Shown here in pieces: positions 6,422 through 15,047 of a stretch of 39,435 nucleotides of DNA (the stretch's first letter is position 1; each line of letters begins with the position of its first letter). The notes below the pieces were generated by a model. That model was given only the letters and a program-made list of their open reading frames with translations, was not told the origin of the DNA and did not search any database. A program made the translations under genes and the position numbers. Origin of the DNA: Prevotella sp. (lineage in GTDB: Bacteria; Bacteroidota; Bacteroidia; Bacteroidales; Bacteroidaceae); contig JAFPZD010000086.1 of the NCBI GenBank assembly GCA_017417465.1, positions 1 to 39,435 of the forward strand, in the 5' to 3' direction.

Positions 6422-8671
6422 ATGAAGTCACTACTCGCACTGATAGTTTTTGCAGCACTGCACCTGACAGCAGTGGCCCAAGAGACGAATCCCGTGGCGG
6501 ACCCTGCAGCCGTCGTCGACTGCGGCAATGCCCGCTTCACCGTGCTAACCCCCCAGATGGTACGCATCCAGTACAGCGACAAGAAGCTGTTCGAGGACCG
6601 CGCCACCTTCGCCATCGTCAACCGCCGTCTGCCCGTCCCTCAGTTTACCACCCGACAGGACAACGGCTACCTTTACATCAACACCGATGCCCTCTCACTT
6701 ATATATAAAATAGGTGGCCGCATTCAGAAAGACCAGCCCACCGACGGCGTACTGAGTATCAGCTTCAAGATGAACGGCAGGAACGTGCGTTGGTATCCTG
6801 GCAAGGACGACGCCCTCAACCTGAAAGGCACCACGCGCACCCTCGACGGCCAGATTGGCGACAACAAGCGCAGCGAGCTGGAGAACGGACTGCTGTCGCG
6901 CAGTGGCTGGAGCATCATCGACGAGTCGCCCAAGACAAAGCGTGGCGACGGCTCTACGACGTTCGCCTTCGACAAGACGGTCGACGGCATCGAGTGGGTC
7001 GCCAAGCCTGTCGACAAGGATGCCATCGACTGGTACTTCCTGGGCTACGGCCACGAATACAAGAAGGCTCTTGGCGACTTCATCAAGGTGGCCGGACGCA
7101 TGCCCATGCCGCCCTTCTACGTACTGGGCTACTGGTACAGCAAGTACCAGCGCTACACAAGCGATGAGTTTATGGAGATTGTCAACGACGTGAAGCGCAA
7201 CCAGATACCTATGGACGTGATGATTTTCGACATGGACTGGCACACGCAGGGCTGGACAGGCTGGACATGGGATCGGACGGCCATTCCCGATCCGGAAGGA
7301 CTGATCGATTGGATGCACAACAACGGACTGAAGGTCAGCCTCAACCTGCACCCCGCCGACGGCGTTGACGACGACGAGGACTTTTTCGAGGAGCTACGCG
7401 ACGACATGGGCATGGACAAGAGTGCCAAGGTGGTGCCCTGGAACCTCAGCGACCCGAAGTTCTACCATAACATGTTTGGCCGTATTATCCGTGCCCGCGA
7501 AAAGCAGGGCGTCGACTTCTGGTGGCTCGACTGGCAGCAGAACCTCACTAGCAAGTATGTCGACGGCCTCGGAGAGACCTTCTGGTGCAACCACGTGTTC
7601 TACAACGACATGCGTCTGAACCGTCCTGACCACCGCCCACTCATCTTCCACCGCTGGGGCGGACTGGGCAGCCACCGCTACCCCATCGGTTTCTCAGGCG
7701 ACTCGTTCACCACCTACGGTACGCTGGCCTGGCAGCCATACTTCACGGCAACAGCCTCGAACGTGTGCTTCGGCTACTGGGGCCACGACCTCGGCGGTCA
7801 CCAGCAGACAGGCGGCAACGATCCCGAAATCTACCTGCGCTGGATGCAGTATGGCGTCTTCACACCCATCTTCCGCACCCATGCCACCAACTGGCCCGGC
7901 ATCGAGCGCCGCATCTGGAAGTACCCCAACTTCCCCCTGCTGCTTGAGACCGTGCGCCTGCGCTACGCCCTCATGCCCTACATCTACACCGCCTGCCGTC
8001 AGGCCTACGACACGGGTGTCTCGCTCTGCCGTCCCCTCTATTACGAGTGGCCTGAGGAGAGCAACGCCTACCTCTTTGAGGACGAGTACATGTTCGGCGA
8101 CGACATCCTCGTGGCCCCCGTCGTGAAGGAGTCGGGCGCCGACGGCAAGAGCGTGCGCCGCGTCTGGCTGCCTCAGGGCCAGTGGTTCGACGTTTGCCGC
8201 AACCAGAGTATCGACGGTAACCGCGTCATCACCGATGCCTACTCGCTCAACGAGATTCCTTATTTCTATCGTGCCGGTGCCGTCATTGTAAACAATCCAC
8301 CCATGCTCAACCTGAACACCCGTCCCGACCGCCTCATCCTGAAGGTGGTGCCAGGAGCCGACGGCACGACCACCCTCTATGAGGACGAGGGCGACACGGA
8401 AGCCTACAAGAACGGCGTCTTCACAACGACCACCTTCACCCACCGCACCAACACACTCACCATAGAGCCACGCAAAGGCTCCTTCCCCGGCATGCCCACC
8501 GAGCGTGCCTACACCGCCGAGTTCCTTGCCACCGACCAGCCCTCAAAGATTATCGTCAACGGCGATGCGCTGTCGAACGGCTGCTGGGACTACGACGCCA
8601 CCAAACGCCTGCTCACGGTCTACGTGCCCAGCACACGCTGCGACCAGAAGACCACCATCGAGATTAGATGA
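6422..8671 (+). CDS. Secreted GH31 glycoside hydrolase (paralogue A)
   Basis: This is a 749-residue retaining alpha-glycosidase of family GH31, exported by a signal peptide (residues 1-19, ending AVAQ). An N-terminal beta-sandwich (about 25-210) precedes a TIM barrel (about 215-540) with PPFYVLGYWYSKYQRY, VMIFDMDWH and LNLHPADGV strands. The nucleophile is the Asp in FWWLDWQQ (about residue 370) and the acid/base is the Asp in IGFSGDS (about 427). A C-terminal beta domain follows, with LYEDEGDTEAYKNG typical of DUF5110. The nucleophile setting DWQQ differs from the WNDMNEP of ordinary alpha-glucosidases, so substrate specificity is open. The start is ATG at 6422; the longer open frame contains the promoter. 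First gene of operon 1. Its closest relative in the window is the GH31 at 23377. No C-terminal sorting tail is present. Confidence 0.93.
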   Translation: MKSLLALIVFAALHLTAVAQETNPVADPAAVVDCGNARFTVLTPQMVRIQYSDKKLFEDRATFAIVNRRLPVPQFTTRQDNGYLYINTDALSLIYKIGGRIQKDQPTDGVLSISFKMNGRNVRWYPGKDDALNLKGTTRTLDGQIGDNKRSELENGLLSRSGWSIIDESPKTKRGDGSTTFAFDKTVDGIEWVAKPVDKDAIDWYFLGYGHEYKKALGDFIKVAGRMPMPPFYVLGYWYSKYQRYTSDEFMEIVNDVKRNQIPMDVMIFDMDWHTQGWTGWTWDRTAIPDPEGLIDWMHNNGLKVSLNLHPADGVDDDEDFFEELRDDMGMDKSAKVVPWNLSDPKFYHNMFGRIIRAREKQGVDFWWLDWQQNLTSKYVDGLGETFWCNHVFYNDMRLNRPDHRPLIFHRWGGLGSHRYPIGFSGDSFTTYGTLAWQPYFTATASNVCFGYWGHDLGGHQQTGGNDPEIYLRWMQYGVFTPIFRTHATNWPGIERRIWKYPNFPLLLETVRLRYALMPYIYTACRQAYDTGVSLCRPLYYEWPEESNAYLFEDEYMFGDDILVAPVVKESGADGKSVRRVWLPQGQWFDVCRNQSIDGNRVITDAYSLNEIPYFYRAGAVIVNNPPMLNLNTRPDRLILKVVPGADGTTTLYEDEGDTEAYKNGVFTTTTFTHRTNTLTIEPRKGSFPGMPTERAYTAEFLATDQPSKIIVNGDALSNGCWDYDATKRLLTVYVPSTRCDQKTTIEIR

Positions 8672-8698
8672 AAGATGAAAGATGAAAGATGAAAGATT
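8667..8698. repeat. Heptamer repeat (GATGAAA)n between GH31 and SusE/F-like genes
   Basis: Three exact GATGAAA units and one GATTAAA unit begin at the GH31 stop codon. The reverse complement, TTTCATC, forms the long repeat inside the paralogous SusE/F-like gene at 25794-25870. Confidence 0.85.
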
Positions 8699-8741
8699 AA
8701 AATGAGAGAATGAGAAAATGAGAATTTTAAGCCACACGATT

Positions 8742-9476
8742 ATGAAACGCCTATTTATTTGTTTATCACTTGTCGCTCTTCACTTTTCACTGTTCATGAG
8801 CAGTGCCGCTGCACAGGACGCTCTGTGGCTGACTGGCAGCGCCGTACCTGGCGGTCAGCAGCAGCTGAAAGCCGTAGGCAACGGACAATACAAATATGCC
8901 GGCACGCTGAATGCAGGCGAGCTGTACGTTCAGACCACCCGTAAAGCAGGCGGCAGCACCCGTTACCTGAAAGCCTTGCTGCCCGACGCCACCGTTGCCA
9001 ACCACGGTCAGCAGTATGCCGAGAGCACCGATGGCAACAAGAGCGCCTGGCAAGTAGACGTTACCGACGACCACTATAAAGTCTGCATCGACACCAAGGC
9101 AAAGACCCTCCACGGTGAGATCTTCGTGCCCTGGGGCGAGCTCTTCATTGCCGGCGGTGCCACAGAGGTGGGCTGGAAGTCGGAAGGCAAGATGTTGCTC
9201 ATGGAGCAGGACATCGACAATCCCTACCTCTGGACATGGGAAGGCGAGCTGCGCGAACATCCCAACGTGGAAGAGCCCCGCAGCTTCAAGTTCCAGGGCC
9301 AAGACCGTTGGCATCCCAAAAGCCTGCACCCCTACGTTCAGGACGCCGACATTCTCACTGACCAGCAGCTGCACACCGGCGGTCCTGACACCAAGTGGAC
9401 CATCAGCACTGAGGGTCGCTACCACATCGCCATTGACCTGTTCAACGAGACGGTCAGTGCCAAGATTGTGAAATAG
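8742..9476 (+). CDS. SusE/SusF-like glycan-binding protein (paralogue A)
   Basis: The 244-residue secreted protein has a signal peptide (about residues 1-25, MKRLFICLSLVALHFSLF ... AAAQ). Two beta-sandwich repeats of SusE/SusF type follow. Repeat 1 (about 26-135) starts ALWLTGSAVPGGQQQL with AGELYVQTT. Repeat 2 (about 140-244) starts ELFIAGGATEVGWKSEGKM with LWTWEGEL, RSFKFQGQDRWHPKSLHPY and YHIAIDLFNETVSAKIV. Trp-rich faces such as these bind glucans in SusE and SusF. It lacks the lipobox Cys of those lipoproteins, so anchoring is unclear. I chose ATG at 8742, not the frame's earlier start at 8718, because it begins a proper signal peptide. It follows the GH31 in operon 1, repeated as a pair at 23377-26564. 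Confidence 0.8.
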   Translation: MKRLFICLSLVALHFSLFMSSAAAQDALWLTGSAVPGGQQQLKAVGNGQYKYAGTLNAGELYVQTTRKAGGSTRYLKALLPDATVANHGQQYAESTDGNKSAWQVDVTDDHYKVCIDTKAKTLHGEIFVPWGELFIAGGATEVGWKSEGKMLLMEQDIDNPYLWTWEGELREHPNVEEPRSFKFQGQDRWHPKSLHPYVQDADILTDQQLHTGGPDTKWTISTEGRYHIAIDLFNETVSAKIVK

Positions 9477-9539
9477 GACTCCATCCCCCACCCTACACTA
9501 TCAGCAAACCCATAATAACAATTTAAATACTTATACAAC

Positions 9540-12500
9540 ATGAAGAAATTTTTATTCTATTCGCTCGCATTAGCCTTTGGGCTGGTGAGCTCACAGCAGG
9601 CAATGGCCCTGGAGCAGAAAGACGGTGTCTACCTGATCAACAACGGCCAAGACCTTGAGGAATTCTCAAACATGGTGGCTAGCGGCAATGGCGGCATTAG
9701 CGCCGTGCTCACTGCCGACATCGACATGGACAAGATCGACCACCAGCCTATCGGCACCGTGTCGAGCCCCTTCCGTGGCACCTTTGACGGCCAGCAGCAC
9801 TACATCATGAAAATGATTATCGACCTGCCCGAGCAGGAGTATGTCGGACTGTTTGGCGTGCTCAACGATGGCGCCTACATCAAGAACGTTATCGTCGATT
9901 GGTCGTGCTTCGTCAGTGGTTCTGCCTTCGTAGGCGCCATCGCCGGTGGTACCAACGGCGGCGGCACGGTGACCTTCGAGAACTGCGGTAATGAGGGCAG
10001 CGTCGGTGCACAAAACCAGAACGCCGCCGGCATCTGCGGCGTCAGTATGGACAGTGCATGCGGCATCCGCCTCATCAACTGCTTCAACACCGGTGGTGTC
10101 AGCGGTGGCCGCGAGAGTGCAGCCCTCTGCGGATGGGTCGGCAACAGCGGCAGCGTCATCCAGAACTGCTACAACGCCGGCTTCGTCATCGGCATGGACG
10201 GTTCAAATTCGCTCTGGCGCAACGGCAACGGCAAGGGTACCAACAACTACGACAGCTACGGCAACCAGGGTACGCTCATCAGCGAGGATGAGTATGACCT
10301 GTCGAGTGGCACCGTCGCCTACCAGATCAACGGCAACCAGTCGAACAACGTGGTGTGGTTCCAGACCCTCGGCGAGGACCTGCATCCCGTGCCCTTCTCA
10401 TCCCACGGTGTTGTCTATGCCGTCGGCGACCTCTACTGCGACGGTTCGTCGAAGGGTGGCGAACTGACATTCTCGAATACCAACGAGTCGAACCGCGACC
10501 CGCACAAGTTCGTCAACGGTGTGTGCTCGAACTGCGGCGAAGTCGACAAGAGTTACATGTCGCCCGTTGGCGACACCTATATGATCGGCACAGCCGACGA
10601 ACTTAACTGGTTTGCAGCTATGGTGAACCACGGTGAGACAAAGATCAACGCCCAGCTCACTGGCGACATCGACTTCTCGCAGTACACGCTGGAAAACGTG
10701 ATGATTGGCGGCGATGCCTACACCCTCTCCGAGGAAGCTGGCGCCAACTCGTTCGAAGGCACCTTCGACGGTAACAACCACAAGATCACCATCAACTATG
10801 TCGGTTCTTACGATGGCATGGCCCTCTTCAAGGTCATCAACAACGCTACCATCCGCAACCTCGTCGTCGAGGGTACGATGGAGAGCACCGAGCGCTTCAT
10901 GGGCGGTGTAGCCTTTGTATGCCGCGGCACCTCTACCTTCGAGAACATCATCGTGAATGTCAACATGACGGGCAGCTACAGCGGCGACGCCACCGATGGC
11001 GGCATCTGCGCCGTAGCCCACGAGCACGCCACCTTCCGCAACTGCGCCTTCATCGGCTCCATGAATGCTCCTTCGTCAGAGGGCAGCGCTGCCATCATCG
11101 GCTACGCCCACGGCGAGAACGAGACCATCATTGAGAACTGCTACATCGCTGCATCGCTGCTCGACCTGACTGGCAACTCCACCGTCATCGCCCGTCACGT
11201 GCGCAACATTCTTAACTGTTACTACACTGACAACATCCTGCTCATGGACGAGAGCAACTCCACCGCCATCAGCGAGGGTGCCGTTGCTACTGGTGAGCTC
11301 TGCTACCTGATTGACCTCAATGGCGAAACCGATGCCTGGCGTCAGAACCTGGGCAGCGATAAATATCCTGTGCCCTTCCTCGACCACGCCATGGTGTATG
11401 CCTCAGGTTCACTGACCTGCGACGGCAAGATGAGCGGCAACATCAGCTACAGCAACAGCGCAGGTGCCACCACCCAAGACCCGCACCAGTACGACGCCAA
11501 CGGTGTCTGCACCGTTTGTGGCGGCCGTCTCATCACGAGTGTTGCCCAGTTCGTTGCCCTGGCTAACGACATCAATACGGGCGTCATCGACGGTGACGTC
11601 ATCATCGACCTCGACACCGACATCGACCTCAGCGGTCAGCAGTTCGAGGGCTTCGGCATCCGCCACAACGAGCCCAACGGCGAGACCGACGAGGAGGGCA
11701 ATCCCATCATGGTCGACGTCAAGCGTCCCTACAAGGGAACCTTCAACGGCCACGGCCACGTCATCTCTAACATGATTATCGACTCGCAGGAAGGCAACAA
11801 GGGTCTCTTCAGTCTCGTCAGCGGCGCCACTATCAAGAACGTCACCGTCGACGCCACTTGTGAGATCTACTCCGCTGGCTACTCAGCTGGTATCGTCGGC
11901 TGCACCACAGGTCGCGGCACCGTCACCATCGAGAACTGCGGCAACGAGGCCATGGTCAATGTCGGCGCTGAAGGCGTTAACGGAGCCGGCATCCTCGGCG
12001 TGAACGACCTCAGCGAGGCCTTCATCCGCATCATCAACTGCTACAATGCTGGCGACATCATCGGACAGCGTGAGTGTGGCACCATCAGCGGTTGGCTCGG
12101 CGACAACTTCGAAGTGAAGAACACCTACAACTGCGGCACCGTCAATCTTGAAGCTGTCGACGGTATCCGTACTTTCGCCCGCTACAACGGCGGCGATGGC
12201 GATCAACGCTTCGTCAACTGCTACGAGGTTGATGGCAGCCAGGTACAACCCGTGTCGACAAGCGACGTCGCTTCCGGCAAGCTGTGCTACGACCTGAACC
12301 AGGCCATTGGCAGCAACGTCTTCTATCAGACGCTCGGCAGCGACACGCATCCCGTGCTCATCCCCACTCACGGTGTTGTCACCTATGAGGGAGGCCAGTA
12401 CAGCAACGGTATCAACGAAATCGTAAATAGTAAATCGTCAAATGGTCAATGGTACGACCTGCAGGGCCGGAAGGTTGCCTCTCAGCCTTCTACGGCGGTA

Positions 12501-12584
12501 GCAAACTCTCAGTTCTCAGTTCTCAACTCTCAACTGAAGAAGGGTCTCTACATCACCGACGGAAAGAAAGTTTTAGTTAAGTAA
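9540..12584 (+). CDS. Secreted GLUG-repeat protein, three units, C-terminal sorting-like tail
   Basis: The 1014-residue protein has a signal peptide (about 1-23, ending AMAL) and three large units of about 310-330 residues. Each starts with an approximately 'VYLINNGQDLEEFSNMV'-like segment, then a GTFDGQxHxI strand and several GLUG-type beta-helix repeats (CGNEGSVGAQNQNAAGICGV, NCYNAG). Units 1 and 2 end with a H(x3-5)NGVCxxCG motif (residues about 322-333 and 650-660). Unit 3 runs to about 960. The tail (about 971-1014) reads GQWYDLQGRKVAS, a heptamer-repeat linker, and KKGLYITDGKKVLVK, like the short Prevotella C-terminal sorting tails. The protein is presumably a surface or secreted adhesin/binding protein; function is unknown. 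It is the third gene of operon 1. The two other GLUG proteins in the window are clear paralogues. Confidence 0.85.
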   Translation: MKKFLFYSLALAFGLVSSQQAMALEQKDGVYLINNGQDLEEFSNMVASGNGGISAVLTADIDMDKIDHQPIGTVSSPFRGTFDGQQHYIMKMIIDLPEQEYVGLFGVLNDGAYIKNVIVDWSCFVSGSAFVGAIAGGTNGGGTVTFENCGNEGSVGAQNQNAAGICGVSMDSACGIRLINCFNTGGVSGGRESAALCGWVGNSGSVIQNCYNAGFVIGMDGSNSLWRNGNGKGTNNYDSYGNQGTLISEDEYDLSSGTVAYQINGNQSNNVVWFQTLGEDLHPVPFSSHGVVYAVGDLYCDGSSKGGELTFSNTNESNRDPHKFVNGVCSNCGEVDKSYMSPVGDTYMIGTADELNWFAAMVNHGETKINAQLTGDIDFSQYTLENVMIGGDAYTLSEEAGANSFEGTFDGNNHKITINYVGSYDGMALFKVINNATIRNLVVEGTMESTERFMGGVAFVCRGTSTFENIIVNVNMTGSYSGDATDGGICAVAHEHATFRNCAFIGSMNAPSSEGSAAIIGYAHGENETIIENCYIAASLLDLTGNSTVIARHVRNILNCYYTDNILLMDESNSTAISEGAVATGELCYLIDLNGETDAWRQNLGSDKYPVPFLDHAMVYASGSLTCDGKMSGNISYSNSAGATTQDPHQYDANGVCTVCGGRLITSVAQFVALANDINTGVIDGDVIIDLDTDIDLSGQQFEGFGIRHNEPNGETDEEGNPIMVDVKRPYKGTFNGHGHVISNMIIDSQEGNKGLFSLVSGATIKNVTVDATCEIYSAGYSAGIVGCTTGRGTVTIENCGNEAMVNVGAEGVNGAGILGVNDLSEAFIRIINCYNAGDIIGQRECGTISGWLGDNFEVKNTYNCGTVNLEAVDGIRTFARYNGGDGDQRFVNCYEVDGSQVQPVSTSDVASGKLCYDLNQAIGSNVFYQTLGSDTHPVLIPTHGVVTYEGGQYSNGINEIVNSKSSNGQWYDLQGRKVASQPSTAVANSQFSVLNSQLKKGLYITDGKKVLVK
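12421..12535. repeat. Intergenic-type repeats inside the tail of the GLUG protein gene
   Basis: 12421-12450 carries TAAATCG/TCAAATGG units like those in three other gene tails here. 12504-12535 carries about four AACTCTC/AGTTCTC heptamers that encode VANSQFSVLNSQL in frame. The block separates the DLQGR part of the tail from GLYITDGKKV. Confidence 0.75.
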
Positions 12585-12597
12585 TAGTAGTTTTTTT

Positions 12598-14907
12598 ATG
12601 ACCAACAGAGTCAGTATGTTGTTTTATGGCCTGGTCGTCGCCGTGATGGCGACGGCTCAGGCCAGTTTTGTAAGTAAAGACTGTGTGGCGGTGTTCTATC
12701 CAAAGGACTACGATGCTACTGCACACCAGCCGTCGCCCATCTTTGTCAACGAGCCTACGGCCATCTACCCGTTAGGCAGCGACTGGGAGCTGCGCCCCGT
12801 CTTTTCGGAGCGCGACGGCAAGAGCATCGCCACCATCAGTATACCCAAAGGCGTCGACCTCTACGGCACCGGCGAGGTGACGGGACCACTGCGCCGCAAC
12901 GGGCGCACCATCAGCCTCTGGAACATCGACACACCGGCCTACGGCGTCGATGGGGGCACACACCTCTACCAAAGCCATCCCTGGGTCATGGGACTACGAC
13001 CCGACGGTACAGCTTTCGGTATCATTGCCGACAACACATGGCGACAGACCATCACCACAGGCGAGGACGTGCGCTTCGAGAGCGACGGCCCCGCCTTCCG
13101 CGTCGTCATCATCGAGCGCGACAGCCCGCGCCAACTCATGCAGGCGCTCGTCGACCTCACTGGCCACATGGAGATGCCACCGCTGTGGGCCTTAGGCTAC
13201 CAGCAGTGCCGCTTCAGCTACCAGCCCGACACGCGCGTAAAGGAGATTGCCGACACGCTGCGCATGCTGCGCATCCCCTCCGACGTCATCTGGATGGACA
13301 TCGACTACATGCACCACTACCGCATCTTCACCTTCCGTCCCGACGAGTTCCCCGACCCGAAAGGGCTGAACGACTATCTGCACGACCGCAACTTCAAGGC
13401 TGTCTACATGATCGACCCCGGCGTGTCGGCAACCGAGGGCTACTTCGTCAACGACCAAGGCACGGCGGGCGACTACTGGGTGAAGGATGCCAGTGGCAAG
13501 CCCTACGTCGGCAACGTCTGGCCCGGCCCTTGCCACTTCCCTGACTTCACCCGTGAGGATGTGCGCCTCTGGTGGGCCACTCTCTACAAGGACTTCATGG
13601 CAACAGGCATCGACGGCGTGTGGAACGACATGAACGAGCCCTCCGTCTTCGGAGGCCCCGGTGGCACCATGCCCGTTGACAATATTCATGGAACTGGGAA
13701 CGGAGAACGGAGAACTGAGAGGTATGATTATCAAACTGAGAACGGAGAACTGAGAACTGAGAATGATTACACGCAAGCCGACAACTCCGCCGGCAAATCT
13801 AATCATAATTCTCAATCCCCAATTCTCAATTCTCAATTCTCAACTCTCAATTCTCAATTCTCAACTCTTAATTCTCAATTCTCCCACCTCCGCTACCACA
13901 ACGTCTATGGATTAAATATGGTACGCGCGAGCCGCGAAGGCCTCCTGTTGGCCAATCCCCATAAGCGGCCGTTCATCCTCTCACGCTCCAACTTCCTCGG
14001 CGGTCATCGTTATGCCGCCACGTGGACGGGCGACAACCTGTCGTCGGTAGAGCAGATGAAGCTCAGCGTACCCATGACGTTGACGCTCGGCCTCTCAGGC
14101 CAGCCCTTCAACGGCCCCGACATCGGCGGCTTCTGCGAGAGTGCCAACGGCGACCTCGTGGCACAATGGACAGCCATGGGCGTCTTCTTCCCCTTCGTGC
14201 GCAACCACAGCATCAAGGGCAGCGCCAACCAGGAGCCATGGGCTTTCACACCCGAGGTACTCAACGCCTGCCGCACAGCCATCGAGCGTCGTTACCTCCT
14301 CATGCCTTACATCTACACCCTCTTCCGAGAGGCTAGCCTGACTGGCATGCCCGTCATGCGGCCACTCTTCATGGCCGATGCCAAGGATCTCTCGCTACGC
14401 AGCGAGGACCAGGCCTTCCTGCTCGGCGGCGACCTCATGGTCACCCCCCGCTGGGCCGAGAACGTCCCCCAGCCCGATGGCGGCTCCTGGCAGCCCCTCA
14501 ACCTGTCCAGTCTGTCGTCGTATCACGACGACGGCGACGACCACTACCAGGCCGAGCTGCGCCAGCGTCCCGGTAGCGTCATCCCCTTGGCCAACCTCGC
14601 CCAGAGCACTTCCGAGATGCGCACCGACTCGCTCACACTCCTCGTCTGTCTTGATGCCGACGGCAAAGCTTGCGGCCAGCTTTACGAGGACGATGGCGAC
14701 AACTTCTCCTATCGTCAGGGCAACTATCTCCTCAGCAACATCAAGGCCTCGCTGGCGAAGCGCCTGCTCACCGTGACCGTCACCCCTGCCGAGGGGCAGT
14801 CGTCCCCCGCCCCCCGTGTGCTCCGCATCGGCTACGTCAGTCGTGGCCGCGTGCAGTACTCACCTTGGCAGTCGGGCACTGTTGCCACTATGAAGGTTAA
14901 GCCGTAA
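12598..14907 (+). CDS. Secreted GH31 alpha-glucosidase-type enzyme with a repeat-derived insertion
   Basis: The 769-residue enzyme belongs to the ordinary alpha-glucosidase branch of GH31. After a signal peptide (about 1-22) and an N-terminal sandwich, the TIM barrel carries VIWMDIDYMHHYRIFTF, the nucleophile Asp in GVWNDMNEPSVFGG (about residue 343), and the acid/base Asp in ATWTGDNLSS (about 479). SANGDLVAQWTAMGVFFPFV and the DUF5110-like LYEDDGDNFSYRQG follow. Between MPVDNIHG and LRYHNVYGLNM it has about 66 residues (365-430) encoded by heptamer repeats, where relatives have a short loop. The frame stays open, so the enzyme may be intact. It lies 13 bp after the GLUG gene in operon 1. Expected activity is exo-cleavage of terminal alpha-glucose, outside the cell or in the periplasm. 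Confidence 0.92.
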   Translation: MTNRVSMLFYGLVVAVMATAQASFVSKDCVAVFYPKDYDATAHQPSPIFVNEPTAIYPLGSDWELRPVFSERDGKSIATISIPKGVDLYGTGEVTGPLRRNGRTISLWNIDTPAYGVDGGTHLYQSHPWVMGLRPDGTAFGIIADNTWRQTITTGEDVRFESDGPAFRVVIIERDSPRQLMQALVDLTGHMEMPPLWALGYQQCRFSYQPDTRVKEIADTLRMLRIPSDVIWMDIDYMHHYRIFTFRPDEFPDPKGLNDYLHDRNFKAVYMIDPGVSATEGYFVNDQGTAGDYWVKDASGKPYVGNVWPGPCHFPDFTREDVRLWWATLYKDFMATGIDGVWNDMNEPSVFGGPGGTMPVDNIHGTGNGERRTERYDYQTENGELRTENDYTQADNSAGKSNHNSQSPILNSQFSTLNSQFSTLNSQFSHLRYHNVYGLNMVRASREGLLLANPHKRPFILSRSNFLGGHRYAATWTGDNLSSVEQMKLSVPMTLTLGLSGQPFNGPDIGGFCESANGDLVAQWTAMGVFFPFVRNHSIKGSANQEPWAFTPEVLNACRTAIERRYLLMPYIYTLFREASLTGMPVMRPLFMADAKDLSLRSEDQAFLLGGDLMVTPRWAENVPQPDGGSWQPLNLSSLSSYHDDGDDHYQAELRQRPGSVIPLANLAQSTSEMRTDSLTLLVCLDADGKACGQLYEDDGDNFSYRQGNYLLSNIKASLAKRLLTVTVTPAEGQSSPAPRVLRIGYVSRGRVQYSPWQSGTVATMKVKP
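13691..13887. repeat. Heptamer-repeat block inside the GH31 catalytic domain
   Basis: The left part (13691-13767) has GAACGGA/GAACTGA heptamers. The right part (13807-13883) has eleven AATTCTC/AACTCTC heptamers, 77 bp exactly. The two parts are near reverse complements, with GAGAATGATTA facing TAATCATAATTCTC, so the transcript could fold into a stem. The block is translated without stops. Confidence 0.85.
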
Positions 14908-14997
14908 TCAAGCACATACTCACGTCCCGTTTAAAACCGTGTAAAACCGTGGCCGTAATCAAGCGCATGCTCACATCCCGTGTAAAACCGTGGCTTT
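14900..14997. repeat. Two tandem copies of a ~45-bp intergenic repeat
   Basis: CGTAATCAAGCACATACTCA with CGTCCCGT...AAAACCGTG is followed by CGTAATCAAGCGCATGCTCA with CATCCCGTGTAAAACCGTGG. The first copy includes the stop codon of the GH31 gene. The same CGTAATCA(n)CTCATGTCCCGT theme surrounds the start codon of the GH18-like gene at 26583. No promoter box is seen before the next gene, so read-through is likely. Confidence 0.7.
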
Positions 14998-15047
14998 AAT
15001 TAAAACATAACTAACAACATTCACTAACCAAAAAATCATTAGCGCTT

